Origin: Thalassospira australica
GTDB taxonomy: Bacteria; Pseudomonadota; Alphaproteobacteria; Rhodospirillales; Thalassospiraceae
Reading direction: 5' to 3'
DNA: 35,224 nt
NCBI RefSeq assembly: GCF_000763295.1
Contig: NZ_JRJE01000010.1
Coordinates: forward strand, 1-35,224
Position numbers and translations under genes: made by a program. Shown piece by piece: positions 1 through 8,190 of the stretch. The first letter of the stretch is position 1, and each line of letters starts with the position of its first letter. The notes below the pieces were generated by a model. The model was not told the origin of the DNA and searched no databases. It was given only the letters and a program-made list of their open reading frames with translations.

Positions 1-160
1 TCACCCCATTGTCGCGCAGCTTGGCGACACGCCGCAGACAGGCCGATGGCGAAAGCCCGACCTTTTCTGCAAGATCGGCATTGGCGATATCAGCGTTTTC
101 CTGCAGTTGGCGCAGTATTTTGGTATCGATTTGATCCAGGTTCATCATTTTCTGCACCAT
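1..160 (-). CDS. Lrp/AsnC family transcriptional regulator, N-terminal part only
   Basis: The last 53 codons readable before the window edge give an N-terminus of the Lrp/AsnC type: a D-x-x-D-x-x-I-L-x-x-L-Q lead (MNLDQIDTKILRQLQ) followed by a helix-turn-helix with the family's L-S-P-S-x-C-L-R-R-V recognition helix. These regulators bind DNA as dimers and octamers and sense amino acids through a C-terminal RAM domain, which is cut off here. Three in-frame ATGs (at 160, 148 and 145) are possible. The third matches the usual family start, and none has a strong ribosome-binding site. The gene runs in the same direction as the glycan cluster but 177 nt after it, and looks like ordinary flanking chromosome. 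I see no direct link to polysaccharide synthesis. Confidence 0.85.
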   Translation of the reverse strand, partial: MVQKMMNLDQIDTKILRQLQENADIANADLAEKVGLSPSACLRRVAKLRDNGV

Positions 161-337
161 ACCAAAGTGCTATTTCACCAAACAAACTGTCATATTGGCT
201 GGTACCCTCCAAAGACTAGCGTCAAACCACTGCCTCTCTTGAAATGGATTTCGGCTTCAATATGAGGAGCATTTGTAGAAAATGCTGACCATGATTAGAA
301 CCTACAGATGACTTAAATGATACTATGGCTGAAGCCT
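161..337. other. Intergenic gap between the glycan cluster and the Lrp/AsnC gene
   Basis: No gene. It holds a 7-bp perfect inverted repeat with a 5-nt loop (268-286, AGCATTT/AAATGCT) and, closer to the regulator, a nested symmetrical element around 238-260 (TTGAA...TTCAA enclosing GAAATGGATTTC). Neither is followed by a T-run in the direction of transcription, so no clear intrinsic terminator ends the cluster. A TTGACG hexamer (minus strand, 225-220) lacks a good -10 partner at normal spacing. Confidence 0.5.
268..286 (-). repeat. Small inverted repeat, possible weak stem-loop after the last cluster gene
   Basis: The arms AGCATTT (268-274) and AAATGCT (280-286) are perfectly complementary around a 5-nt loop. 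The stem has only two G:C pairs and no U-tract follows on the minus strand. It may be a weak 3' end or a protein-binding site rather than a true rho-independent terminator. It lies about 50 nt past the stop of the acetyltransferase gene. Confidence 0.35.
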
Positions 338-940
338 CTATTCTGCAGGTCGAAGGGTCCCGTCAGAGCAAAGGAGGTAATGCGTACCGTCTTCTGGACA
401 AACCAGATCTTCACTCAAATGTCCCCCTTTTCGGCTGACCCAGCCGATGCGTTTTGCAGGAACCCCGGCCATCAAAGCGTAATCAGGTACGTCACCTGTC
501 ACCACCGCGCCTGCGGCAATAAAACAGTATTCTCCCAATGTACAACCACATACAATAGTGGCGTTTGCACCTATGGTTGCGCCCCGCTTAACTAGCGTCT
601 TACGAAATTCTTCCTTTCGCTCGATCTCTGCACGCGGATTATTGACGTTTGTGAAAACACATGAAGGGCCACAGAAAACTCCATCCTCCAACGTAACACC
701 TTTATAGACACTAACGTTGTTTTGGATTTTTACTCGATTACCGATGCATACATCCGGGCCAACGACCACATTCTGACCCAAAACACAATTCTCACCAATT
801 TCTGTATTAACCAACACGTGAGTGAAGTGCCAAATCTTAGTCCCCTTACCGATCTTGCAAGGTTCATCAATATAAGAGCTTTCATGAATAGCTACACCAG
901 CGAAAGGTGCCCAAGACTGCTGAGACATGAAATCGGCCAT
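338..940 (-). CDS. wbpD: WlbB/WbpD-type UDP-sugar 3-N-acetyltransferase (left-handed beta-helix)
   Basis: A 200-residue hexapeptide-repeat protein with the full layout of WlbB/WbpD. The N-terminus ([19 protein letters not shown]) is nearly identical in pattern to the family. Isoleucine-rich hexapeptide coils follow, then the N-N-V-S-V-Y-K-G-V and [12 protein letters not shown] segments around the active site, and a closing G-V-P-A-K-R-I-G-W loop. The known enzyme uses acetyl-CoA to acetylate the 3-amino group of UDP-2-acetamido-3-amino-glucuronic acid. The ATG at 940 begins 3 nt after the stop of the oxidoreductase gene, which performs an earlier step of the same pathway, so the two are translationally linked. 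A second in-frame ATG at 928 is less likely. It is the last gene of the cluster. Confidence 0.9.
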   Translation of the reverse strand: MADFMSQQSWAPFAGVAIHESSYIDEPCKIGKGTKIWHFTHVLVNTEIGENCVLGQNVVVGPDVCIGNRVKIQNNVSVYKGVTLEDGVFCGPSCVFTNVNNPRAEIERKEEFRKTLVKRGATIGANATIVCGCTLGEYCFIAAGAVVTGDVPDYALMAGVPAKRIGWVSRKGGHLSEDLVCPEDGTHYLLCSDGTLRPAE

Positions 941-943
941 AAA

Positions 944-1885
944 TCAGAAAATCTCCCTTGCAAATGGGTGCATGTCACCTTTTTCCGGCTCTAAATTGCA
1001 GCTTCGAATCGAAGATACCAGCTCTATTGACGGACGCACTTCATCAACACCAAATCCCTCACCATTCAAGATGTGCTGATAGCTGAGTGTATGTAAGTCT
1101 GTAAAGCCGCCAGAGAACTCAATCTCATCCCCATCTACAGTAATCGACCTATAAGTCGTTTGATCAGTAGATGCATGAGGCGGAAGATGGTTACGGTTGA
1201 CAGACAGGAACCAGCGGACCCGTGCACGCTTAAACTCCAAAAACCCTGCAGCATGATCGGAAGTGCGTAAATGCAGATGATGTTCTTTTAAATCACCAAA
1301 CACGAATGACAACATATCGTAAAAATGCACACCAATATTCGTTGCAATTCCGCCCGACTTGGCCTCATCACCTTTCCAAGACACAAAATACCATGCACCG
1401 CGGGAGGTAATGTAACTCAAATCGACATCAAATACGTGATCATCGGACACGGCTTCAACGCGTTTTTTAAGGGCGACAATCGCTGGGTGCAGCCGCAATT
1501 GCAGGATTGTGTACAAACGTTTTCCGGTATGTTCCTGCATGTTCTGCAACCCATCAAGATTCCATGGGTTCAGTACTAATGGCTTTTCGCAAATTACATC
1601 CGCACCAGATCGCAACCCGAAGCGTGCATGGGCATCGTGCAAGTAATTCGGAGAACAGACACTAATGTAGTCAACACCATTTCCTGATCGAAACAACACA
1701 TCAACATGGCGATCAAAGCGCTCAAACTCTGTAAAAAAACGAGCATTTGGGAAATAACCGTCTATAGCCCCCACACTGTCAGATGGGTCAAAAGCTGCAG
1801 CCAAACTACCCTCAACTTCTTTAATAGCTTTCATGTGCCTTGGTGCGACATATCCCGCCGCACCAATCAAAGCAAATTTTTTCAT
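944..1885 (-). CDS. wlbA: WlbA/WbpB-type UDP-GlcNAcA 3-dehydrogenase (Gfo/Idh/MocA family)
   Basis: A 313-residue Gfo/Idh/MocA oxidoreductase. The start MKKFALIGAAGYVAPRHM matches the characteristic WlbA N-terminus. The NAD-binding glycine motif lies at about 8-11, the catalytic E-K-P at about 100-102 and the conserved N...H of the second domain at about 183 and 187. The family oxidises C3 of UDP-N-acetylglucosaminuronic acid to a 3-keto sugar, which a PLP aminotransferase then aminates. I chose the ATG at 1885 because the protein then aligns with WlbA; a TTG at 1900 would add five residues. Its partner acetyltransferase follows immediately. The other pathway enzymes (6-dehydrogenase WbpA, aminotransferase WbpE, 2-epimerase WbpI) are not in the window. 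Confidence 0.9.
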   Translation of the reverse strand: MKKFALIGAAGYVAPRHMKAIKEVEGSLAAAFDPSDSVGAIDGYFPNARFFTEFERFDRHVDVLFRSGNGVDYISVCSPNYLHDAHARFGLRSGADVICEKPLVLNPWNLDGLQNMQEHTGKRLYTILQLRLHPAIVALKKRVEAVSDDHVFDVDLSYITSRGAWYFVSWKGDEAKSGGIATNIGVHFYDMLSFVFGDLKEHHLHLRTSDHAAGFLEFKRARVRWFLSVNRNHLPPHASTDQTTYRSITVDGDEIEFSGGFTDLHTLSYQHILNGEGFGVDEVRPSIELVSSIRSCNLEPEKGDMHPFAREIF

Positions 1886-1954
1886 ATACGAAAACCCCAA
1901 GCTCTTTCTTGATTGCAGTTCTTTAGGCGCTTCAAATTGTTTAGTATGAGCGTC

Positions 1955-3076
1955 CTATTCCTTAAGGCGAAGTACATGCCTTAAAACGGCGTCAGTCTGT
2001 TTCGCACGCGCCAGCCAAGAATGTCCGCTAACAGCTACAACTCGGGCATTGCGAGACCACTTATCACATTCATCACTTGATCGCTCTAGTCTAGCGACAA
2101 CTTTCGCAAGAGCTGAAGGGTCCCCAGGCTCAACTTCTATGCCACACTTCCCTTGGGAGATTATCTCAGCTTGATATGGTTGTTTTGTGGCAATCACAGG
2201 GATTCCTGACGCCAAGCTCTCGAACAGTTTCAAAGGAGCTAATCCGGTTGAGGCCCTGCCTTCTATATTCTCTGCGCAAACCAAAGAACCTTTCGCACGT
2301 GAAATAATTGCTGGCAGCTGATCGTATGGCACTCGACCAAGATAATGGACATGACCAACACGTCGAACGGCATCTTCGATAACATCACGCTCCTCTCCAT
2401 CTCCGGCGAATACCAAGTGCATGCTATCGGGCCAAGCTGTATCTTCTACAGCCTTGAGAATTGTTCGAATTCCTTGCCACGGCGCCATCGTTCCAAAGAA
2501 TATCAAAAAATTTTTTGGCAAAATATCCGTAAAACGGTTGTTTTCAAACTTGGCATCTGGGTGAAATAGATCAACGTTGGCACCATTCGGGATTGTTTCA
2601 ACCTGCTTCTCTTGACCGCAGATCTGTCGGCAGAGGTTAGTCAGGCCGGGCGTGACAGCAACAATAGCGTCTGACCAACGCAACTGCGTTTCCATCAGCC
2701 ACGCAAATGGCTTTTTGAATATTTTGGTTATTGGCCAAGCGATAAACAAGTCCTCGATAGGTCCGTTAACCTCGATGACAATTGGAATATTTCTTATCTT
2801 GGCAAGAAATGCCAGCGGCCATGCTGCAAAATGCCATCTCATATAATAGACATCCGGACGGGGCATGAGAGCAGCTCTCCACAACACACCAGCAATCCCC
2901 ACCAATCTCGGCAATACACCTGGCAGCTTACTTTCCTGATAAGTAGGACAGAACAAGTCTACCTGCCAGCCTTCAGAAACCAAATTCCTTACAATCTCCT
3001 GCACATGCGTAAAGGAAGCATGTCCTTCTCTGTTGGGTTCAGGGCTGAGGTAGGCCAGACAAAACTGTTCGGTCAT
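1955..3076 (-). CDS. Family 4 glycosyltransferase (GT-B fold)
   Basis: About 373 residues with a two-domain GT-B layout. The N-terminal half has the motif SPEPNREGHASFTHV, an acceptor-side loop. The C-terminal half carries the linker T-I-P-N-G (about 161-165), the G-T-M-x-x-W-Q-G start of the nucleotide-sugar domain (about 195-202), A-G-D-G-E (about 224-228) and the retaining-enzyme segment G-L-A-P-L-K-L-F-E (about 278-286). This last segment is typical of the GT4 subgroup found beside wlb-type sugar genes. It likely adds one sugar to a lipid-linked intermediate at the inner membrane; donor and acceptor cannot be read from sequence. An upstream in-frame GTG at 3088 overlaps the preceding stop, but the ATG at 3076 has a GAG ribosome-binding site at good spacing. 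Confidence 0.87.
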   Translation of the reverse strand: MTEQFCLAYLSPEPNREGHASFTHVQEIVRNLVSEGWQVDLFCPTYQESKLPGVLPRLVGIAGVLWRAALMPRPDVYYMRWHFAAWPLAFLAKIRNIPIVIEVNGPIEDLFIAWPITKIFKKPFAWLMETQLRWSDAIVAVTPGLTNLCRQICGQEKQVETIPNGANVDLFHPDAKFENNRFTDILPKNFLIFFGTMAPWQGIRTILKAVEDTAWPDSMHLVFAGDGEERDVIEDAVRRVGHVHYLGRVPYDQLPAIISRAKGSLVCAENIEGRASTGLAPLKLFESLASGIPVIATKQPYQAEIISQGKCGIEVEPGDPSALAKVVARLERSSDECDKWSRNARVVAVSGHSWLARAKQTDAVLRHVLRLKE

Positions 3077-3084
3077 GACCAGTC

Positions 3085-4191
3085 TCACAATCTGATTTTT
3101 TTTGCTGCGGATTTAAGCAAACTGCGAACTTTTGCATCCGTTAGGTAGTGGCTATGTGCAACAGGCTCTTCTGACATAATGTCATCAAACTCACGCTTGC
3201 TGAAACTAAGTTTTTTGAGCACGTAAGCTTGATCTCTCCGGAGCTCATCTTCGCTGTAAAGAGGGCTATCAAGTTCTTCTGATGCTTGGCTCTTTGTTAT
3301 CTCACCATTGCGGATCAAAGCGGACAGATGAACCTTGCGTTTATCGATATTAAATTTTGCTGGCAAGATGTAGGCTTGATAGAATTTTGTGAAAACAGAC
3401 TCGTAATGCTTCCCACCATAGTAGCGCCAGCCAGTCTTGGCTTCCAAGACTTCCATTGCCCTATCCTTACGAAAATTCGCCAGATTCAAAATTTCTATGA
3501 ACTCATAACGCACACTGAAGTTCCTGCGTATAGTGCTTTTGACAAGCCCCATACGTGGAAACGATTTCAATCTTCGCTCTCCGAATTTTCTATGAATTGC
3601 TTCAATGTTTGTTAGATCATTCTTATTCCATACCCAAGCACGAGGCATCCCATGCTCTGTGGCAATGTTCGTACCTGAAAGGACGTATCGTATGCTGTGA
3701 CGCTTTGCCAATTCAAACATCGAAGCCATGATAGCATGATCCGAGAGCATTTCGATGTCGACTACTCCAGCTCGAATAAAGCTTCTCTGCAAATCCTTGA
3801 ACTCAGGCCAGTTGATCACATAAGTTTCCAAGTCAAAGCCACAGGTTTCGACAACTGATCTAATATTGGCAACGGCGATTTCCGAATTCCACCCGTTGTC
3901 AAAATGCACCGCCAACACGCGCAAGCCAAGTGTATGGGCAAGCCAAGCCACATATGAAGAATCCACTCCACCGGACATTCCAACCACCGCATCGTATGGG
4001 CGCTCAATAGAATCACGTTTAATTTTTTCGGCCAGACCATTTAGCTTTTTAAGAGATTCAGATTCACTTAATCTTATTTTCGCTATCTCTATTTCTGCTT
4101 CAATACAGTGATTGCAAACCCCGTTTTCATTGAAGAAAATATCGGGATCAGAGGTATCCATAAGACAATTGGCACAAGTTTTTTGGGACAT
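3085..4191 (-). CDS. wbpG: WbpG-type N-acetyl sugar amidotransferase (PP-loop ATPase)
   Basis: 368 residues. An N-terminal zinc ribbon has four cysteines (about 6, 9, 26, 29), then an ATP-pyrophosphatase P-loop S-G-G-V-D-S at about 73-78. This matches the WbpG/PseA family (TIGR03573-type), which activates the carbonyl of an N-acetyl group with ATP and replaces the oxygen with nitrogen, giving an acetamidino group. Ammonia comes from a HisH/HisF pair, and just such a pair sits directly upstream (4207-5585), as in the Pseudomonas aeruginosa set WbpG-HisH2-HisF2. With wlbA and wlbB nearby, the likely substrate is the 3-acetamido group of a 2,3-diacetamido uronic acid. This is the shorter of the two amidotransferases in the window. 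Confidence 0.9.
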   Translation of the reverse strand: MSQKTCANCLMDTSDPDIFFNENGVCNHCIEAEIEIAKIRLSESESLKKLNGLAEKIKRDSIERPYDAVVGMSGGVDSSYVAWLAHTLGLRVLAVHFDNGWNSEIAVANIRSVVETCGFDLETYVINWPEFKDLQRSFIRAGVVDIEMLSDHAIMASMFELAKRHSIRYVLSGTNIATEHGMPRAWVWNKNDLTNIEAIHRKFGERRLKSFPRMGLVKSTIRRNFSVRYEFIEILNLANFRKDRAMEVLEAKTGWRYYGGKHYESVFTKFYQAYILPAKFNIDKRKVHLSALIRNGEITKSQASEELDSPLYSEDELRRDQAYVLKKLSFSKREFDDIMSEEPVAHSHYLTDAKVRSLLKSAAKKIRL

Positions 4192-4206
4192 TTTTTAGCT
4201 TAATAA

Positions 4207-4965
4207 TTAGGGTAATAAATTTTCTAGTTCTCGACGGTCGGGGTAAGATATTAGGACTGCTTTATGTAGGCCATGATAAACAAACAGGCTACCTGCTGCG
4301 ACTGCCGAAGCTCCTGCCAATGTAGCCTTTTTAAAATCAGTTATGTCACGTGCGCCACCGCAAGCCACCACAGGGACATTTACATGCCGAGACACATCAG
4401 AAATTAGCTCGATGTCATAGCCTGTACGCATTCCGTCACGGTCAATACAATTCAGAAAAACTTCCCCGGCCCCACGATCGACCATTTCGAGAGCGAATTC
4501 AACTGGGGTTTTTCCTGTTTTCTTTGCTCCGTTATGGGTTACCGCTTGATATTTTCTCGTAATTCGAGATCTTTTTACATCTAATGACACGACAACACTT
4601 TGATCACCAAACTGCTGAGATATTTGGCTCAACAACTCAGGTTTAGTGGCAAGTATGGTGTTGAGGACTACTTTCTCTACACCTAGAGCGTAAAGCTGAC
4701 GCGCGTGATCTAAAGTGGTAACACCTCCACCGTACGCAACGGGCATAAAAGCTTCACTCACTATTTCTTGGATCGCACTAAAATCAGGCTGACGACGCTT
4801 TCTGGTAGCTGAGATGTCAAGTACCATCAGTTCATCAACTTCTTTTTTGTTGAATATTTTTACTGCATTGATTGGGTCACCAATATATGAAGGGTTTTTA
4901 AAACCAGTCGTTTTTACCATTCCCCCTTCATGGATAAGTAGACACGGAATTACTCGGGTTCTCAT
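4207..4965 (-). CDS. hisF2: HisF-like ammonia-channel subunit (HisF2/WbuZ type), surface-sugar amidation
   Basis: 252 residues of the HisF (beta-alpha)8 barrel. It is not a histidine enzyme: the usual I-P-C-L-D-V-K-D start reads I-P-C-L-L-I-H-E (residues 6-13), so the cyclase aspartate at about position 10 is leucine. The GGxVKTxxFKxPxYIGDPINA pattern is typical of the HisF2/WbuZ branch. Later barrel motifs remain: Y-G-G-G-V, S-L-D-V-K-R, I-D-R-D-G-M and A-C-G-G-A. It probably passes ammonia from the glutaminase to the WbpG-type amidotransferase encoded next. The start ATG overlaps the HisH stop by 4 nt, which argues for coupled translation and equal amounts. Confidence 0.9.
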   Translation of the reverse strand: MRTRVIPCLLIHEGGMVKTTGFKNPSYIGDPINAVKIFNKKEVDELMVLDISATRKRRQPDFSAIQEIVSEAFMPVAYGGGVTTLDHARQLYALGVEKVVLNTILATKPELLSQISQQFGDQSVVVSLDVKRSRITRKYQAVTHNGAKKTGKTPVEFALEMVDRGAGEVFLNCIDRDGMRTGYDIELISDVSRHVNVPVVACGGARDITDFKKATLAGASAVAAGSLFVYHGLHKAVLISYPDRRELENLLP

Positions 4966-5585
4966 TCGATTGAAAGCCTTGCAAACGAATTAAACAACTG
5001 CATTCCGTAACGATGACTTTTTTCCGGGTGGAACTGTGCACCAAAAACATTGGATTTCTCAATCACCGCCGTGACATCACTACCATGCGAAACTGTACCC
5101 ACAACGTCTTCCGGATCATCGCAGCAAACATGATAGGAATGGACAAAGTAGAATCGATTTTGGCGATCAGAATTAGAGAACAGGCGACTCTCTCGAAGCA
5201 GCTTCAATTCACTCCAGCCCATGTGTGGCACACGCAAATTCTCAGGACTATACGATAAGTCAAAACGTTTGGCTTTCCCCTTTATCCATCCAAGGCCGAC
5301 GCTTTTCCCTTCATCACTACCATCACACAATAATTGCATACCTAAGCATATCCCTAAAATAGGTACTTTGCGTTCCTGAACCGCCTCGTTCAATGGGCCA
5401 ATTAGGTCCAGCTTTTTCAAACAGTCCATGCCATAGTCAAATGCTCCCACCCCTGGAAGTATCAACTTATCTGCGCCAGCAATCTGCAATTTATCTTCGG
5501 CGACACAAGATGGTATTCCCAAGTAGTTCAACATATTTACGATTGAACCAATATTACCTGCCCCGCAATCAACAATTGTAATCAT
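4962..5585 (-). CDS. hisH2: HisH-like glutamine amidotransferase subunit (HisH2)
   Basis: A 207-residue class I glutaminase of HisH size. The oxyanion strand L-P-G-V-G-A-F lies at about 43-49, the nucleophile elbow G-I-C-L-G-M at about 78-83 with Cys80, and the catalytic pair H-P-E at about 186-188. It hydrolyses glutamine and feeds ammonia to the HisF-like barrel. It overlaps the AsnB-type gene by 17 nt upstream and hisF by 4 nt downstream. With no other his gene around, and WbpG adjacent, the role is sugar amidination rather than histidine synthesis. A second HisH copy is at 27583-28230; the two differ widely in sequence, so this is not a recent duplication. Confidence 0.9.
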   Translation of the reverse strand: MITIVDCGAGNIGSIVNMLNYLGIPSCVAEDKLQIAGADKLILPGVGAFDYGMDCLKKLDLIGPLNEAVQERKVPILGICLGMQLLCDGSDEGKSVGLGWIKGKAKRFDLSYSPENLRVPHMGWSELKLLRESRLFSNSDRQNRFYFVHSYHVCCDDPEDVVGTVSHGSDVTAVIEKSNVFGAQFHPEKSHRYGMQLFNSFARLSIE

Positions 5586-7539
5586 TCGAAATTTGAACCT
5601 TAAAACGCTTCATCCAAAGCCCAAAGCAAATCACCCGCCACAATCTGGCATTGTAGGGGGCATGACCATCTATCATTGCATACCCCCACTCGATTGTCTT
5701 TTTATTCAATACTCCCTTTGAGTTAGCTACTGCTTCTTCTAACAACTCTTTGAAGTGCGTCGGTTGATCTTCGCACACCCAAATCTCTTCAGGTGTAACA
5801 AAGCCCATTTTATCTTTTCTGTGTCGCACTTCGTCGGGCAATATGTTCTTCATTGAAGACCGTAACAGCCTTTTGGAAACCCCTTTATTAAGCTTAAAGT
5901 GGTCCGGCATTGACAGTAAAAAGTCGACCAGCCGAAAATCCATGAATGGAGCCCGGCTCTCAACAGAGTGAGCCATTGAATCTCTATCCACCCACTTTAG
6001 TTGCATTGGCAAACTCGTTGCAGTCAACTGGGCACGCGACAATCCTTTCAGGCTATTTTCATATTTGCCAACATGGAACACAAATGGGTCAGAGGGACCT
6101 ACACCAAGTAGTTCCATGTTAATCCAGTCGGGGCATGATACCGAGTGCCCCATCACTCTACGAGCCAAAACCCTAAGTCTGGTCGGCAGAAGGTTATCTA
6201 ATATCCCCTTCACGAGCGTAGCTGTGCTTCGATCGTGAATAGCTCGCTGAGCTGAGAATTCTTTGAAGAATTTTATTATACGAAAGCGAGACAAAAGAGA
6301 CGCTAAGAAAAAGCCTACATCGCTTGTGTAACCGGAGAGCGTCTCATCGGCACCGTGACCATCAAGCACGACCTTTATTCCCGCTTCCTGTGCTCTCTTA
6401 AATACTTGCCATTCGGCATACACGCTTGTCGAACCGAAAGGTTCATCATGATGCCATATAATTTGCTCCAATTCCTCAAATAGCTGCCCATGATTCGGAT
6501 AAACCATGTGGGGTTTTGTCGAGGTCTTATTGGAAACCAAATCGATAAAGCGCCCCTCATCAAACCGCTTATCTTTTGCCCGGGCGGAGAAAGTGTGCAT
6601 TTCCTTGGAGCTACTCGTCCGATGTATAGCATCCGCAATACACACGACGGATGATGAATCCAATCCCCCCGATAATGCAGCACCTACTGGAACATCCGCA
6701 TTAAGCCTGAGATTTACTGAGTCGAATAAAATCTCTCTAAAATGCTCAACTGATTCAGAATATGAATAGTCTTGGTTAACTTCGGACAGACTATACCACT
6801 GTGTAGCCGTTACGTCGGACATGATGTCATTTATCTGACACTGCACATAGTGCCCCGGAGGAACTTGCCAAACACCATCGAATAGGGTGTGAATTGTATG
6901 ATCAGTCAACCCCCAACTGAGATAATCAAACGCACGTTCGTTATTCAAATAGGCAACCCATTCTGGTAGGCAAGTAAACTGCTTAATTTCTGAAGCAAAT
7001 GCCAAAGTTTGCGCGTCCGGTCTCCACCAATATAAAGGTTTTACACCATAGCGGTCTCTTGCTGCGAAAATGCTATTTTCATCTAAATCATAAATAACAA
7101 AGGAGAACATTCCGTTAAATCGGCTGAGACACTCAACGCCCCACTCTGCGTAAGCGCAGATGAGGATTTCTGTATCTGAGTTTGATCTAAATACATATCC
7201 CTTTGACGAAAGCTCAGCCCGAAGCTCGGAGAAATTATACAACTCTCCATTATAGGTAACCCAGTAATTTAAGCGTTCGCCAAAAGCCATTGGCTGGCTC
7301 CCAGCACTAGAAATATCCGTAATAGCTAGACGCCTGTGCCCCAATGCAACTCGGCTTCTCTCATTTTCTAACTTTAAAAGATCACCCTTCTTGTGAACCA
7401 GCTTTGCCTCACCTTGCTCTGAGAAAAGTACATACCCCTCCCCATCAGGTCCTCGGTGGACGATTGCTTCACACATCTTCAACAGATCTTCGTTCTGCAT
7501 CTTGGGCACGTAAGAGATAAGCGCAGCAATTCCGCACAT
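5569..7539 (-). CDS. AsnB-type glutamine-dependent amidotransferase (WbpS/WbtH-like)
   Basis: 656 residues. The start M-C-G-I-A places the glutaminase nucleophile at Cys2 after Met removal, with R-G-P-D-G at about 29-33, Y-N-G-E-L-Y-N at about 96-102 and S-D-T-E at about 121-124. The C-terminal synthetase domain has the PP-loop S-G-G-L-D-S at about 290-295 and a V-E-S-R-x-P-F-M-D-x-R-L-V-D segment near 530. Asparagine synthetase makes asparagine, but homologues in O-antigen loci (WbpS, WbtH) are thought to amidate the carboxyl of uronic acids. Flanked by a sugar acetyltransferase and the HisH/HisF/WbpG set, uronamide formation is the better guess. An asparagine role cannot be excluded. Confidence 0.88.
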   Translation of the reverse strand: MCGIAALISYVPKMQNEDLLKMCEAIVHRGPDGEGYVLFSEQGEAKLVHKKGDLLKLENERSRVALGHRRLAITDISSAGSQPMAFGERLNYWVTYNGELYNFSELRAELSSKGYVFRSNSDTEILICAYAEWGVECLSRFNGMFSFVIYDLDENSIFAARDRYGVKPLYWWRPDAQTLAFASEIKQFTCLPEWVAYLNNERAFDYLSWGLTDHTIHTLFDGVWQVPPGHYVQCQINDIMSDVTATQWYSLSEVNQDYSYSESVEHFREILFDSVNLRLNADVPVGAALSGGLDSSSVVCIADAIHRTSSSKEMHTFSARAKDKRFDEGRFIDLVSNKTSTKPHMVYPNHGQLFEELEQIIWHHDEPFGSTSVYAEWQVFKRAQEAGIKVVLDGHGADETLSGYTSDVGFFLASLLSRFRIIKFFKEFSAQRAIHDRSTATLVKGILDNLLPTRLRVLARRVMGHSVSCPDWINMELLGVGPSDPFVFHVGKYENSLKGLSRAQLTATSLPMQLKWVDRDSMAHSVESRAPFMDFRLVDFLLSMPDHFKLNKGVSKRLLRSSMKNILPDEVRHRKDKMGFVTPEEIWVCEDQPTHFKELLEEAVANSKGVLNKKTIEWGYAMIDGHAPYNARLWRVICFGLWMKRFKVQISNDYNC

Positions 7540-7551
7540 GCCATAAAAGCC

Positions 7552-8190
7552 TTAACGTTGAGTGGGTCTCAAGAGTGGACGCGCAGGAACCCCTACACAG
7601 ACGACATCTGGCAGAATTGAGTCAATCACGGTAGCACCCGAACCGACGGTGGCACCTTCACCAATCTCAAGTCCCGGGTTTACAATAGAACCTGCGCCAA
7701 TCATTGCGCCTGCGCCGACCGTAACCCCGCCTGTAAGTACCGCCCCAGGAGAAACAGCAGAAAAATCTTGTAGCCTGCAATCATGGTCAATAGAGGAATT
7801 GGTATTAACAATCACATGATCACCTATCTTCGCTCCGGGATTAATCGTTGCAGATGCTGCTACAAATGTACCCTTACCAATTTCCACTCCCTGCGCTACA
7901 ACTGCACTAGGATGGATAACTGTTGCATACTTCACAGATCCAATCTTCTGGGAAATTTCTCGCCTAAGGATGTTATCACCAATGCCTATGATCACGCTGA
8001 TATCATTAATTTCTTTTTCTAATATCGGAAACGACTGATCTCCTCCAAGAATTGGCAAGCCGTCGACCATTTCCCCTTTTCGGCTCTCATTATCAATAAA
8101 TCCCCGAACAGAGAACCCACCACATTGCAGAGCAGCTGCGGCAATAACCCGCGCATGCCCTGATGCTCCGACGATAACCAAATTAATCAT
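7552..8190 (-). CDS. NeuD/PglD/LegH-type sugar O- or N-acetyltransferase
   Basis: About 212 residues. A short Rossmann-like domain (M-I-N-L-V-I-V-G-A-S-G-H-A-R-V, G-A-S-G-H at about 8-12; sugar-nucleotide site) is followed by a left-handed beta-helix of hexapeptides and the closing G-V-P-A-R-P-L. The likely catalytic base is His136 in SSIDHDC, matching the PglD histidine. Such enzymes acetylate the 4-amino group of UDP-linked sugars (PglD) or the GDP/UDP-4-amino sugar of the legionaminate path (LegH), or O-acetylate sialic acid (NeuD). It is the only LegH candidate in the window, although it lies 21 kb from legBCGI. The ATG at 8190 overlaps the preceding stop by 8 nt; a GTG at 8202 would add four residues. 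Confidence 0.85.
   Translation of the reverse strand: MINLVIVGASGHARVIAAAALQCGGFSVRGFIDNESRKGEMVDGLPILGGDQSFPILEKEINDISVIIGIGDNILRREISQKIGSVKYATVIHPSAVVAQGVEIGKGTFVAASATINPGAKIGDHVIVNTNSSIDHDCRLQDFSAVSPGAVLTGGVTVGAGAMIGAGSIVNPGLEIGEGATVGSGATVIDSILPDVVCVGVPARPLLRPTQR

Noticed and set aside
4207..5585. hisH-hisF read as part of a histidine operon
   Set aside because: No other his gene is near, HisF lacks its first catalytic Asp, and a WbpG-type amidotransferase is directly adjacent.
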